Assembly: GCA_033980235.1 (NCBI GenBank)
Contig: CM067067.1
Location: forward strand, 38,669,985-38,733,984
From: Diadema setosum
Lineage: Eukaryota; Echinodermata; Echinoidea; Diadematoida; Diadematidae
Direction of reading: 5' to 3'
Length of the DNA: 64,000 nucleotides
Part shown: positions 1 to 11,404 of the stretch, one piece after another
How the letters are laid out: the number at the start of each line of letters is the position of its first letter
Numbering within the stretch: position 1 is the stretch's first letter
Notes under the pieces: generated by a model
Databases searched by the model: none
What the model was told of the DNA's origin: nothing
What the model saw: the letters and a program-made list of their open reading frames with translations, nothing else
Position numbers and translations under genes: made by a program

Positions 1-582
1 GCTTCAGCAAGGGGGTGACATGACACGCCTACGGCACATGAAGATGAGTTTTGCCGCACGATTCTGTACCCTCTGAAGGCGCTGGACCTGCTGGGAATTG
101 ATGCCATAAAGCAGCGAGTTGGCGTAATCCAGTCTGGATGCACAGATGGCTCTGACGGAATCCTCACATGCTTTCTTGTCAATGAATGGTCTAATTCGAG
201 CGATGTTTGATAGATGGTAATGCAGTCCGCGACAGAGATCCGAAACATGCTTGTCCATCTTAAGTGCAGAGTCAAACTGCACACCTAGACTCGTTGCTGA
301 CAGCTTAGCTCTGATAGGGATGTCTGAGATGGTAAGCGTGACATTCTCTAAACGATGACGGGATTGTGGACTAGCAATTACCACAAACTCAGTCTTGTCA
401 CAGTTGAGCTTCAGCATATTGTCTTTCATCCACCCCTGCAGATGTTCAATGCACCCGGACAGTGAAAGAAGAGCTTGTTTTACAGGGGTTATAGGATCCG
501 CAAAAGCATACAGCGTCACATCATCCGTGTACGACTGGACATGCACACCATCATACTGCTCAGTTATGTCTTGTAAAGGATG
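1..582 (-). pseudogene. 5'-truncated non-LTR reverse transcriptase fragment
   Basis: The minus strand encodes the second half of a non-LTR retrotransposon reverse transcriptase. It shows a YTDD form of the catalytic F/YxDD box, then a GWMKDNMLKLNCDKTE-type thumb segment and a SLGVQFD-type segment, as in CR1/RTE/jockey-class enzymes. Coding similarity begins abruptly near 582; the open frame runs on to 783 but the extra residues do not look like RT, so the element is 5'-truncated. Near positions 20-30 the frame shifts: the expected HVTPLLK continuation is in the neighbouring frame, so the copy is dead. It continues past the left edge of the window. Confidence 0.85.
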
Positions 583-1714
583 AGTGTACATGCAAAAGTA
601 GATTATTAGTATCAGGTGGTTGTTGAAATATAAAACAAAAACCAAGAAACAAACAAAATGTAAATTCCAAATGGAAATATAAAAGGAAACGCGGTTTAAA
701 AGAAATCGATGTGCCTTTGCGTTAGAACAATTTGATTTATGCAAATCGTTTCTTCGGTAATTCATTGAAAGCAGAGATGGCATTTTGCAAGTTCCCTTTA
801 TGCCTATCTTCGTTCCAAGACTTTGTTATGGATGGGGGTTGGAAACAATTAACTTTTGGTCGTGACGAGAATTTTGCTTTGAAAGGATGGTTGCACTGAA
901 ACATTATATCGTGACTACGGAGGACTATCATACAAGCAAAAAGAAGAAAAATGAGTAAGTAAAGCAACCTTTTCCCATCGCAACGGTAATTTCCATTGAA
1001 ACCTGACAAGCCATCAAAAAGACCGTGTGGGTATAAGACTGTTCCGTAATATAAAGAACCAGGGTCTATGTAAGTGGAACAATATATTCAGATAGGTCAA
1101 CTTTAATCAAGACAGGAGAAGAAATGCGAGAAACGGAGGCACCGACACGCCTTTACCTTTCTCAAACCCCAAAAGAGAAGGAAAACAAAACAGAAACACG
1201 TTTTTGTAGAGATTTTGGATGCTGCGGTTACACACATCTTCTCTTTTTTTTTTTCAGTTTTGTATGTTAGCATTGCCTTCGTAGCATTTTTCTTTTGACT
1301 CTCATCTTTGATTCTGACCATTACGTGACTGACACATGGTTCGATGACCTTTGTTATATTAGTAGTTTCATCAGTGCTTTTGTTACCTGCTGTTGATCTA
1401 GTACAGTAATTTGAATGGCTTGACAACTTTCATTTACAAAGTATTCTCTTTCTTTTCTATTTCTAGGTCGTGTTTTTTTTTTATTTCACTCGTATAATCA
1501 GCAAAATACACATGTGCAGGATGGATCACACTTTTTAAGGGAAGAGTCAACCGCTTTGGATGTCGTTATTTATTGTGAGAGAGCTCATTTCACATTGAAT
1601 TTTTTTCACAAGCTAAAATTAAGGCTTCTCAGTGCATCTGTGCCTAGAAAAAGTGGTACATGTACATGTATGATACCATCTACACGCCATCACGTTAGTT
1701 GATGAACGTTTATT

Positions 1715-1753
<39 letters not shown>

Positions 1754-4253
1754 TGTAAGTGTGCGTTTGTTGTAGAACATTTTTAAAAAGAGTCTCTATT
1801 GTTTCTGCTTCATACTCATTTGAAAAGAATACAGTACGTAGACAATGAATTGAATGGGCACAAGGTAATTGAGAGTATCTGAAAACAAGTGCAATATAAA
1901 ACAAAAATTTTCTTTGTTTTTTTTTAGGGGCGCCTCAGTCAGCATTTGTTAAATGCATGTTATAGTACATTCATTATGAGAATACATGTGGAATAACTTA
2001 TTGTGGACGATTTGGTGGAAGTCAGTATATCAGTGCAAAGTGTCATTAAAGAAATACAAAGTACAAAAAAAAAACTTGCTCCACTCTACGCTTGTATTCG
2101 CGACGTTTCTTGGAAATTGAGTGTGGAAAAGATAAAGCGAAATACCAGAGTACACACCTCCGCAACCATTGATATCCGCTAGGAAAGGGGAGAAATTGGG
2201 GATGCTAGTTATGCTTGCACTTCGTATATAATGTTGTCTGCACTTTGTAGCCATCATGTCTAAATGTCATTTCCAAAGATAATATCCCAAGGTAAAACGT
2301 TTCCTAGCTGCCGAACTGTAAGCCACGAACCGGCCAACTGGGAAAAAGAAAAAAGACTCTAGGTCAGGGAATAACATCCCCACGTCGAGTGGTTGTAAGA
2401 GACTTCAGGTATTAGCTCATCAGCTAACCCCATTTCATTTTCGCTCATTTCACCTGTCTCTTTCCCTTTCTCACATCACTCTGTCTCCTCCAAAAAATCT
2501 CATTTCGTTGCAGATTTTTCCTCCCTTGAAGAAATACCTTGAAATGAAATTCTGATGCTATGAAAATGGAAATATTCGGAAGAAATAGCTGGACTGCACG
2601 CCGAACTAACTCATGGATATTTCTGGAAGCTGTTTTGAGGTTTACTGTCACTATAACGCCGACGGGGCTCCATTTCAGAGAAAGAAAAGTCATTATGTCA
2701 GAATTTTGTCTTGATACTGCGCCGTTGGTAATTACTATTACGTGGTCATATCTAAACTGCTAAAGGAGATGTATATTTGCTGCTTTAATTTTCATTTTTC
2801 TTGACTTTGTCGGTAATTTTTTGTCTGTCTGAAGAGGACACCGGCTTACTCTCCCACGCATCGAGCAGATATCTGATAACAATATTGCCAAATTGTTCAA
2901 AACATGCCAAGGTATCTAATTGTAAAGTGTTGTAACGTGTACTGCAGTGCTTTACCGTGGCATTTTCAACCCCCCCCCCCTACCCTTCAATCCCGTTTTT
3001 CTGTTTTCCCTTTTATTATGCTCCTTTCTTTAAGGCTAAAAAAGACTTTTCTGGTCATGTTTACTTTCATTATTTCCTCCTACCCTTTTTTCTAATCTTT
3101 TTTTTTTTCAATCTCATTTCTTATCCCCATAGCTAAATCTTGGGTCATTAAGAGTCTGTCGTGACTCTATTCGTGTGTGTGCGTGTGTTCAATTTTGTTT
3201 GTGAATTTCAACATTTATACGTAGTAATATGACGTAATATTCTGTATATTTAATATCATATAATAATATTATGAAATTTACACATGCCATTAACTTTCTT
3301 AATGCTGTGTCACGTTAACGGCGATTGACTATTATAGCGAAAACAACAAACACTGCCTTAAGGCATGTCGTTTGTCCAGAGATCTTGAAAATGTCAAATC
3401 TAATGGGTTACGATTTGGTTTTTATCGAAAAGGCCTCCATTTCCATTCAAAATTCAACCATCACAACGACTGCCACAACAACAACAACGACGCAAAGAAG
3501 TTGTGTTATTAACTAAAGCCATGTAATTTCACTGACAGAGAAATTCGAGTGCGTACACTATTTGATTTTTTTTTTTTTCATCGGCAAGTAAACCTTGATG
3601 CGAAGCATTACCAGTCAGGGTCTAGATTGAGTGCACCCTAGAAACGTCATCCCACAAAATGGCTAAACCGTGTTACTCGAGCAAATGAATGAACGGAACA
3701 CCTGTTGTTTGTCTAGTAACTTTACAGTAGTTGGTCATGCTAGTCATGTATTGTCTTGATGTTCCTTTTGACACAGATAGACTCGCATTCATGAAATATA
3801 CATCATAACGTACACGTAAATCAATATTGGAATGACAGGAATCGAAAGCAAAATGTATTATAGTATCCAAGTGTAATGTCATAGCCATTCATTGCCGTGG
3901 AAGGCCGGAGTGTTTATTGCTTGCACCTGGATCTGATCCAAGCTATAACAAAAGACTGCGATATCATGTATGACGTTGGTACTCTATTCCCGTTGCTCAG
4001 AAGCAAGAAGAAAAGATTGCTGAAGAAAGATAAGCCGTTTAAAACAGAAAAAAGAAAACACAACAAAACATGTACCTAAATAGATGTTACCAAGCAAGCA
4101 TTATACAGGAGGAATTATAGGTAACTAAACTTACATCTTTACCAAAGTGTTTACATAAAATTATGCACTTACATAAATGAACAATATTCAACAAGTATTT
4201 CAGTCGCTGAATGTATTGGACGGGCCATTTTGTGCTTCATCTAACAGTTTCAA
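583..4253. other. no gene seen
   Basis: AT-rich DNA with short poly-T, poly-A and poly-C runs and one (GT)n tract. Only short open frames without splice context or family resemblance occur. The first exon or signal-peptide exon of the plus-strand gene could lie here, but I could not pick one out. Confidence 0.5.
1719..1751. repeat. (GT)n microsatellite
   Basis: About 16 units of GT, nearly uninterrupted, followed by degenerate GT-rich sequence. Confidence 0.95.
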
Positions 4254-4400
4254 TTCGTAATCTTATTCGAAGGTGGTTTATTCCGAAAGATTCGTTAATT
4301 CGACAATTAAAAAAAAAATCGTCATTCTAAAAGCTCGATAGTACGCCATCTTCTTTTCATTTTAGGATTAACAAACCTTATTTCATGAACCGTGGGTTAT
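4254..4400. repeat. decayed copy of the self-complementary TTCG/TTAATCCGAA repeat
   Basis: Contains TTCGAAGG-, TTATTCCGAAAG- and TTCGTTAATTCG-like units on the left and the reverse-oriented TTTTAGGATTAACAAACC unit on the right. It is a degraded relative of the arrays at 5651-5960 and 46917-47333. Confidence 0.6.
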
Positions 4401-4642
4401 TTGATTTTTGAATTAATGAATCTTCTGAATATCAAGCATCATCCTTTTTAACAAAAATTATTGTTGCAACGGTTGTTTCTATAGGTCTTCATGAATTTGT
4501 CTTTACCATTTTTCTGGTTCATGATTAAACTTGAGACTTTTGAAATAATCTGTTCTACAGAACCGTTCCTGCTTCTCTATGCATCTGCTCAGTGCCTCAT
4601 TTGAGATGATTTTGTTTCATTTTCATCTTTTCTCCCCTCCAG

Positions 4643-4711
4643 ACTGCAGTGACTGCACCGACCAAGGTTTCTTTGACATGAACCCAAGCCTCTGCCGCAA
4701 TTTTTGCATGA
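4643..4711 (+). CDS. TNF-receptor-like cysteine-rich exon (first half)
   Basis: A 69-nt exon with a strong acceptor (a pyrimidine run ending CTCCCCTCCAG) and a good donor (GTAAGC). It enters with two bases of a split codon and leaves with one (A). The peptide has cysteines spaced C-x2-C-x12-C-x3-C, and the second-to-third cysteine segment reads C-x4-FFD-x5-C. This matches the BAFF/APRIL-binding fold signature of BCMA (C-x4-YFD-x5-C) and the EQG-x-FYD segment of TACI. The next exon is phase-compatible and adds C-x2-C, as in the Fn14 module. What is seen is the spacing and splice sites; the TNF-receptor assignment is inference. A CHH/ITP-type peptide also has C-x2-C-x12-C-x3-C and cannot be fully excluded. 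The upstream exon was not found. Confidence 0.5.
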
Positions 4712-5533
4712 GTAAGCATCAATTCACTCTTCATTTCACACTTCCAATAAAGAAAATATTAATTTTCAACAGAGATTTTCATTTTACTTTGAACAGATAC
4801 GCTGTAAATCACGTCTTTTTAAAGCACATCGCAAATATCAATTTTCGTTGTAGTTACTGATGGCCTCTATCCAATCTTTGATTTTCGTTAGCGCAATTGA
4901 AAAGGGTTCAAGGTGAAGGAAGTTGTTCGCAGTAATTGTTTTCTATTTATAAATTTGACTTTAAGGTGCGATCACACGCACAAACACACTCACACACACA
5001 TGGATACATAAAATTGGGAGAAGTGTATCATCAAAATCATTGTGTATTATCTTTATCATGTTAACATGATTATTATCATTAGTAGTCCCGAACTCCTCTT
5101 TTGTTTTGTTCTTAGTAAACTTAGCAACTATCCTTTCTCTCATAGTTTTATGACTAATTCTATAGTCAACTACAAAAAGAAAATCCATACACTAGCAAAC
5201 GAAGTTCAATGTTAAATTCCAGTTGCTGATTACCATTTTGAACAAAGTGTATAAGCAACATATACAGCTAAAAGTTAGAAAAAAATATTTTAAAAAATTG
5301 GCTTTGATTGTTCATGAACAGGGTCAATGCATGTACCCATTATATTTCACTCCTGGCAGAGTGAAATTGGGACGCCATGAAAATTTCAACCTCTGGTTAT
5401 TCTATTTAATCCACAAAAGAGGTGCAATCTTCATTTACTTTTAGATTTCGGTGCCTCGTAATCCGTTAAATGATTCTTCGACTTTGTATTTTTTTTTAAA
5501 TCAGAAGTTTATCTACGTTTTTATATTTTGCAG

Positions 5534-5577
5534 ATAACTTGGTGAATAAGAGATCAAGTTGTGACCAGTGTTCGTCG
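5534..5577 (+). CDS. TNF-receptor-like cysteine-rich exon (second half)
   Basis: A 44-nt exon between TTTTGCAG and donor GTAAGG. Only one of three frames is open, and it is exactly the frame required by the phase-1 end of 4643-4711, which makes the pair credible. It completes an Asn codon, continues NLVNKR and ends in a C-x2-C pair followed by two serines, leaving in phase 0. Joined, the two exons read C-x2-C-x12-C-x3-C-x10-C-x2-C, a compact single cysteine-rich module of the Fn14/BCMA size class. Confidence 0.5.
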
Positions 5578-5650
5578 GTAAGGTGTACGCTACTCTGTTC
5601 ACGTGAGTATGAAGAAGACCATGCGGTTATCCTTGTCCACTGGTGGTTAC

Positions 5651-5960
5651 AGTTCGTTATTCCGAAGGTTTGTTACTCCGAAGGTTCGTTATTTCGAACA
5701 TTCGTTAGTATGCACATTCGTTTCATTTTTGGATTAACGAACCTTATTCCCATTTTCGATGTTCGGATTAACGAACCTTATTTCATTTTCGGATAAAGGA
5801 ACATCCCGAATAACGACCTTTAATTATTTATCGTGGATTAACGAACTTTTGGAATAACGCCACAAATGTTCGGATTAACGAACACTGTTTCATTTTCGGA
5901 TTAACGAATAGCTATGGGGAATTGGTGTGTTTCGGAATAACAAACCTTCGGAATAACGAT
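5651..5960. repeat. self-complementary short-unit repeat array
   Basis: Imperfect units of GTTCGTTATTCCGAAGG and GGATTAACGAACCTTATTTC, present in both orientations and starting and ending with complementary sequence, so single strands would fold into many hairpins. The same units form 46917-47333. The class is not recognised; a foldback or MITE-like origin is inferred. Confidence 0.75.
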
Positions 5961-6115
5961 CATCACCCTATCTTTGCCTGGTTATGATGGTGCAGAAACT
6001 GGTGTCAATACCGACATCGCTTCGCAATTTGACCAAGGATAATCCAGTGTGTTTTATTGAAATGCAATTTTCCCCCAAAACAATCCCGTTCAATCCTGCG
6101 CCATCATCGTGATAT

Positions 6116-6144
6116 AATTTCAATTTCAATTTCAATTTCAATTT
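6116..6144 (-). repeat. (TGAAAT)n retrotransposon 3' tail
   Basis: Four to five tandem hexamers at the 3' end of the CR1-like element. In this group such tails form during target-primed reverse transcription. Confidence 0.85.
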
Positions 6145-6863
6145 ATTTTCATACTTCTCAATGAAGGAATGCACAGCAAATATAATAAAAACATAGTGAA
6201 TCATAATATCCGGCTTGGATGTACAGTAAATTAATGTAAGAATATAAAACATAGTGGTCAATCATCGTACGTTTGGTTCTATGTATAACGCTAAAGAAAT
6301 ATGACGGAACCTACTTAAAAGCGAGCTTGTTAAGCGTAGGTCCCAAATTCTGAACAGAGTGTGAAGATGAGGAGCACGGATGCAACGTAGGACCAAAATA
6401 AAGAGAAACAAAAATGAAAGGCAAAAATACCTGGTGTACTAACAGAATCTTCTCAATACATTAATAGTGATATACAGACAACCACATTCTGCAGATGTAA
6501 GAACAGTTGATTTAACAATGTTGACAATAGTGTAGTAGTATGATTTGAATAACGGTGAAAAGAGAACAACTCGACATGCGAGTCCTCGGAGGAGATACGG
6601 GAAACCTAAAGAGTGAACATACAAGTACTAACATTCAAAGAAAATTTGGAATTAATTAGAATTAGAATTACCAGCCAGTATAGCACTAAGGGGAATACAA
6701 CAAGCCAGCTGTTCACGCGTTCCGAAGTCTTAGGGTATCAAAAAGGGGTACTGGTGTGAAGGAATTAAAGAGCGCAAACAGAGAGGCTTAGCTGATTTGA
6801 ATAACAACAACCAACACAGCAGGTAAAGGCACATAAACAAGAAAGAAGGAAATTTCAATGGAC

Positions 6864-9800
6864 TTACGCGATGTAATTATTCAATAAATTATGTCTTAAT
6901 TTGTATTTGAAGGTCGACAAAGACAAACAACCTGCGAGTTCTATGGGGAGATCGTTCCAGTACTTAGGCCCTGCATACATAATTGTTTTTTTCGCAAAAA
7001 TGGTTCGGGTACGTGGTAGGTGATAATCGTCACGTTGGCGGGTGGGATAGTTATGAATAGAGTAATTTCTTTTAAACATATGCAAAAAAATATCAGGAAG
7101 ATCATTTTTGGATAATTTGTACATGAATATCCCTAAATTGTAATAAAACAAATCTGACAATTTTAAAATTTTGTTCTTATGGAAAAATTCATCTGTATGA
7201 GATAGATACCCAGTCTTATTAATTATTCTAATAGCGCGCTTTTGTATGAGAAAGAGCGAGTCAAGCAAAGACTGGGTCGTGTTACCCCATGCCAGTATTC
7301 CGTAGTTGAGGTAAGGGGAAATCATAGTCGAGTATATAATTTGCAATATATTGGTGGGGAAGTAATCTTTCAGTTTATTTAGAATTCCTGCATTCCTAGA
7401 TAAAACTTTGGTTAAAAAGTTGATGTGAGACTTCCAAGATAAATCGCTATCAATATACAGTCCGAGAAACTTAACACTATCAACCTTCGTTAAATTAATG
7501 CCATTAATTTGGACATGACCAGGAATAAATTGCAAAGAGTTACTGAACAGCATATAATATGTTTTATCAATGTTTAGTGATAACTTGTTGGCATGAATCC
7601 AGGATTGAACAAGTTTCAATTCGCTGTTTAACATATGAATAAGCGTATTAGGATTACGATGTGAAAGAAATAGATTTGTGTCATCTGCAAAGCATATAAA
7701 AGAAAGAATCTCTGATGAATTTTGGAGATCATTTATGTACAAAATGAATAGTAGCGGGCCGAGTAGGGAACCCTGGGGGACACCACATGTAATTGATTTC
7801 ATTGAGGACTCATGACCATTAAGATAAACATACTGCTTTCTATCAGTAAGATAATCTCTAAACCATTCTAAAGCCGTCCCGCGAATGCCGTAATGGCTTA
7901 ACTTATAAAGGAGAATATCGTGGTCTATCGTGTCAAAAGCCTTCGAGAAATCAATAAAAACACCGATGGTGTGTGAAGCATCGTCAAGAGCATGTGCCAC
8001 TTTATCAATAAAAGCCAATAAAGCGTGGGTTGTGCTGTGTTGCTTTCTGAAACCGAACTGAAAATTCGAAAGAATATTACAATTAATAAGAAATCTGAGA
8101 GTTCTTTTATGAACAAGCTTTTCCAAAATTTTTGAAATTGAAGTTAAAAGAGATATCGGGCGATAATTATTAACATGTTCTTTAGGACCCTTTTTGTATA
8201 TAGGAACAACTCTAGCGACTTTCATTTTATCAGGAAATTTTCCGCTTAATAAAGATTGATTGAACATATAGACGAGAGGAGAAACTATTTCATTTATCAC
8301 ATTTTTTAAAAGAAAAATTGAGATACCATCATCACCTGTACTCTTCTTATTATTCATTTTACAAACAACTTCTTTAATTTCATCATCAACAATAGGAACG
8401 AAAAAGAAAGTCAGTGCGTTCCTATCCCCTAAGAACGAATGAAAAGGTGTCCGTGAATGCGGTATTTTGCTGGCAAGATCTGGCCCGAGGTTAACAAAGA
8501 AGTCATTAAATACATCCGCCATCGCCCCTGGTTCATCTACTGAACAACGGTCTTTCAAAATGGAATTCGGGGAATTTTTATCTGCAGTAGAGTTTAAAGC
8601 TGTGTTAATCACCTTCCACGTACCCTTTATATCGAACTTACATTTGTGAAACTGATTGGAGAAATACTGTTGCTTAGCTGTACGTAGAGTAGATGTAAGC
8701 GTATTTCGATAACGAATATAAAAAGATTTGTTTAAAGCATTTGGGGATTTACGGTATCTACAATATAATCTATTTTTCTTATTAATAGACTTAAGGAGAG
8801 ATCTCGTGATCCATGGTTGTCTTGGTATTTTCTTATAATTTGATCTAGATCGTTTTATTAATGGTACATAACTATTACAATTTGTTGTTAAAATATTCAT
8901 GAAAATTTCAAAAGACACATTTACATTTCCAGAACAGTAAATAGGAGACCAGTCAACTGACCTCAATCCCTCCCTCAGTCTATTTAGATTACATTCAGAC
9001 ATATCACGAAAACCAGAGTTATGAGTTGGTGTTCTTCTCGTGAAGAACTTGGAAACAAGCGCGAATACTGGGAAGTGATCTGAGAGATCTGAAACAACAA
9101 TACCAGGTGTAACGTCAAAAGATAAATTATTAATAAATATATTGTCAATGAGAGAAGAAGTAGCATCAGATATACGAGTAGGTTTTCTTATAAGGGGAAT
9201 ATAAGATTTTGACAACATAAGGTTGAGGAAATCTTGGCAGATTGGAGTATCATTGCAGTTTAAAAGATTTATATTAAAGTCACCCATTATAATACATGTC
9301 TTATTGGCAAAATATTTATCAGAAAGAAGTCCGTGAACTAACTCAATAAATTCAGAAGGGTTGGAATGAGGTGGCCTGTAAATTTCCCCCAAAATAATGT
9401 TACCTTTGTGTGGAGTTATAACCTCAATGAAAATACTCTCAAGACATTCTGAAATGATACAATATTCATGTAGCAACTGACAATTCAAAGTTCGTGTGAC
9501 ATAGAAACCTACTCCACCACCTCTCTTACTATTCCTGCTATTAGTAAGTAATTTAAAACCACTGATCATGAATTGGGAGGAAGGTGACGTCTCCTTTAGC
9601 CATGTTTCACTGAGGCCAATAATAGTATGTGTGAATTGCAACTCGTTAACAAGTAAAAGTAATTGGTCGAAATTTTTGTTTAAACTCCTAATATTAATAT
9701 GTGAAACAAAAAGATCTTTAGAATTTGAATGAGATAAGTTGATGATATCTTTTTCCAAATGATAATAAGAGGACACATTTTGAGCAGAAACATCATTAGT

Positions 9801-9974
9801 ATCTAAGTCAAGCTTTAATTCTTGAGTTTCTGTATTTAAAGATGAGACAAAGTCGGTGCTGTCACCTTCTTCACAGTCAGAACAGTTTAAAGAAAATTTC
9901 ATTGCAGCTGGCTGGTAATCACATACTTCGTTATTCATTGCGGGAGGAAGATTTACGTTAATTTGTTCAGCCAT
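6864..9974 (-). CDS. CR1-like endonuclease/reverse transcriptase polyprotein, intact
   Basis: A 1036-residue uninterrupted ORF. Residues 1-88 are an acidic leader with no recognised domain. Residues about 89-310 are an apurinic-like (EEP) endonuclease: HINIRSL near 92, LSETWL at 121-126 with the catalytic Glu, GDFN at 231-234 and SDHFPV at 298-303. A linker rich in basic residues follows. Residues about 585-830 are the reverse transcriptase: RPISLL at 605, FGFRKQHST at 640, DFSKAFDTIDH at 675, GVPQGSLLGPLLF at 731 and catalytic FADD at 762-765. The ORF ends with a C-terminal domain of the usual CR1 length. It nicks target DNA and copies its own RNA by target-primed reverse transcription. No stop or frameshift is present, so the copy is young and potentially active. 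Confidence 0.93.
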   Translation of the reverse strand: MAEQINVNLPPAMNNEVCDYQPAAMKFSLNCSDCEEGDSTDFVSSLNTETQELKLDLDTNDVSAQNVSSYYHLEKDIINLSHSNSKDLFVSHINIRSLNKNFDQLLLLVNELQFTHTIIGLSETWLKETSPSSQFMISGFKLLTNSRNSKRGGGVGFYVTRTLNCQLLHEYCIISECLESIFIEVITPHKGNIILGEIYRPPHSNPSEFIELVHGLLSDKYFANKTCIIMGDFNINLLNCNDTPICQDFLNLMLSKSYIPLIRKPTRISDATSSLIDNIFINNLSFDVTPGIVVSDLSDHFPVFALVSKFFTRRTPTHNSGFRDMSECNLNRLREGLRSVDWSPIYCSGNVNVSFEIFMNILTTNCNSYVPLIKRSRSNYKKIPRQPWITRSLLKSINKKNRLYCRYRKSPNALNKSFYIRYRNTLTSTLRTAKQQYFSNQFHKCKFDIKGTWKVINTALNSTADKNSPNSILKDRCSVDEPGAMADVFNDFFVNLGPDLASKIPHSRTPFHSFLGDRNALTFFFVPIVDDEIKEVVCKMNNKKSTGDDGISIFLLKNVINEIVSPLVYMFNQSLLSGKFPDKMKVARVVPIYKKGPKEHVNNYRPISLLTSISKILEKLVHKRTLRFLINCNILSNFQFGFRKQHSTTHALLAFIDKVAHALDDASHTIGVFIDFSKAFDTIDHDILLYKLSHYGIRGTALEWFRDYLTDRKQYVYLNGHESSMKSITCGVPQGSLLGPLLFILYINDLQNSSEILSFICFADDTNLFLSHRNPNTLIHMLNSELKLVQSWIHANKLSLNIDKTYYMLFSNSLQFIPGHVQINGINLTKVDSVKFLGLYIDSDLSWKSHINFLTKVLSRNAGILNKLKDYFPTNILQIIYSTMISPYLNYGILAWGNTTQSLLDSLFLIQKRAIRIINKTGYLSHTDEFFHKNKILKLSDLFYYNLGIFMYKLSKNDLPDIFLHMFKRNYSIHNYPTRQRDDYHLPRTRTIFAKKTIMYAGPKYWNDLPIELAGCLSLSTFKYKLRHNLLNNYIA

Positions 9975-10010
9975 TTTTGAAAATAGGCAAACACAAGTTA
10001 CATAATGACT

Positions 10011-10792
10011 TGTTTACTAGGAATGCATGCTCATGACTTTGGTTGCCATATGTCTCTTGGAAGCAGTGACCTTCCTAGAGGTCTCATATTCTGTAGGTAA
10101 TTCTCCTTCACTGACACACAATAATAATAATATATGAAAAATAAAATATGAAAAAAAAAATCGAAGACAATACACGAACTATTATTTCGTGTTTCATCTT
10201 ATCTAAGTAGACCAATTTATTTCACCCCAGTCCTGACATTTTGCAAGAGAAGTTCATCTGCTCAAACTTCGCTCAGAGGTCCTTGAAGAAAGACTGAATC
10301 TAAGCCGAAAGAAATGTAGTCTCTCTGAATTTAAACAGAAAGCGTGTCCAGAGGGATTTACTCTCATCAACTACGCCTAATTACTTTTTGACAAGCTTCT
10401 GTGGATTATGTTTCATAGCTTTTTTTCCCCCAAAGTTAGATTAGTATCTTTGGTACAAAGAAGTAATTGGGGCTTGGGCTACTCAATTCTCTCTTGTGAG
10501 ACCTATAGAGCCATTTGAACTGTTAAGATACGGGGTTTTATCATGTCTGTTCTTTCTTATGACAAGTCCTATTATAGATGAGAGCGCAATGAGTGTTTTT
10601 ATTCGTGTTTGTGTTTTTACGTGTTTGTATTTGTATGAAAATATGCATTTATGCATTTTCATAAGTATGCGTAAGCAATGAACTCGCTTGTGTTGCGTGT
10701 TCAAGGGTTTGTGTTTGCGTATAAAAGTCCACACGTGGAGGAAAATTGAGCTGTGAAATACTCGTAGTCGCCATAGTCTCTAACATCTGGAG
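10011..10792. other. no gene seen
   Basis: Sequence between the CR1-like element and the weak exon at 10793. Contains an (ATA)-rich patch near 10122 and GTGTTT-rich sequence near 10600. A transmembrane exon of the plus-strand gene would be expected around here, but none could be supported. Confidence 0.4.
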
Positions 10793-10970
10793 GGATTTGG
10801 AGGCGCGTCCGAGTCGCTATGCTGTCCAGTGATACCAAGAGCAAAGCGACCGGAACCGCCCCCGAAACCCTCCACAGCCACGAGTCCGGTCGCTGAATTT
10901 ACTCCTGGTAGCGACGTTGTGATTTGGTCTCTCCCGGATGAGGGAAATACTTGTACTAATTGTTTCACCA
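10793..10970 (+). CDS. possible cytoplasmic-tail exon of the TNF-receptor-like gene
   Basis: A GC-rich open stretch of 59 codons within AT-rich flanks. It encodes a proline-rich peptide with RPEPPPKP and later C-x2-C. Acceptor GGAG at 10792 gives phase 0, fitting the phase-0 end of 5534-5577. Donor GTGATT at 10971 leaves in phase 1, fitting the exon at 12176. Both splice sites are poor: the acceptor has little pyrimidine tract and the donor is weak. An antisense ORF on the same bases (10980-10780) is probably a shadow. Treat the borders as provisional. Confidence 0.3.
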
Positions 10971-11047
10971 GTGATTTCACTATAGGTCCCCTACTTTCTT
11001 AGCACTAAACGTCCCTTACTTATTTTGTACAGGGCTCTTGAGGCCTA

Positions 11048-11352
11048 TTAAAAGGCAATGAATCCTACATGTGGATTGAGTGAATGCAGCAATATTAGAA
11101 GAACACATCTGTCATGTCAGTGAAAGCTTGAGGAAAATTGGAGAATCCGTTCGCTGGATGAGAAGACGAGTGCATTTGGTGACATCATATGGAAAATTAT
11201 ACATATAGAAAATATGAAGAGAAACCCACAAAATTTCACGTTAAAAAGTACACATTCCCTCGACTTGTTACTGACATATTTCAGATGATATTATTTTCCC
11301 TTCTTTCTGAAAGAGGTAATTCAGGTGCTCTTTCATTATCCTAGAAAAGTAA
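11048..11352. mobile_element. truncated TTAA foldback MITE, 560-bp family
   Basis: Begins with TTAAAAGGCAATG and then follows the family core (GGATTGAGTGAATGCAGCAATATTAG, abbreviated here as GGATTGAG...CAATATTAG) and the GAAAATTGG and CTGGATGAGAAGACGAG segments seen at 27878, 42264 and 62083. Only about the left half remains; no right-hand inverted repeat is found. Confidence 0.7.
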
Positions 11353-11404
11353 AGATAATTATTATTTTGAATATTCTTGCATTTCCTCAGTTCACGTGTT
11401 TGAG

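Larger units (their letters stand above)
6116..10010 (-). mobile_element. near-complete CR1-like non-LTR retrotransposon
   Basis: Minus-strand element made of a short 5' region, a single intact ORF (9974 down to 6864), a roughly 720-nt 3' UTR and a terminal tail of about four TGAAAT units at 6144-6116. A short microsatellite-like tail instead of poly(A) is typical of CR1/L2-group elements. No separate gag-like ORF1 is visible upstream. It lies antisense in the intron between the plus-strand exons at 5534 and 10793. The 5' boundary is approximate because I could not define a target duplication. Confidence 0.8.

Noticed and set aside
4643..4711. CHH/ITP-type ecdysozoan hormone (same C-x2-C-x12-C-x3-C spacing)
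   Set aside because: The next Cys comes at x10 rather than x8, a further C-x2-C follows, and FFD after C-x4 fits TNF-receptor modules better. Kept as an alternative, not as the call.
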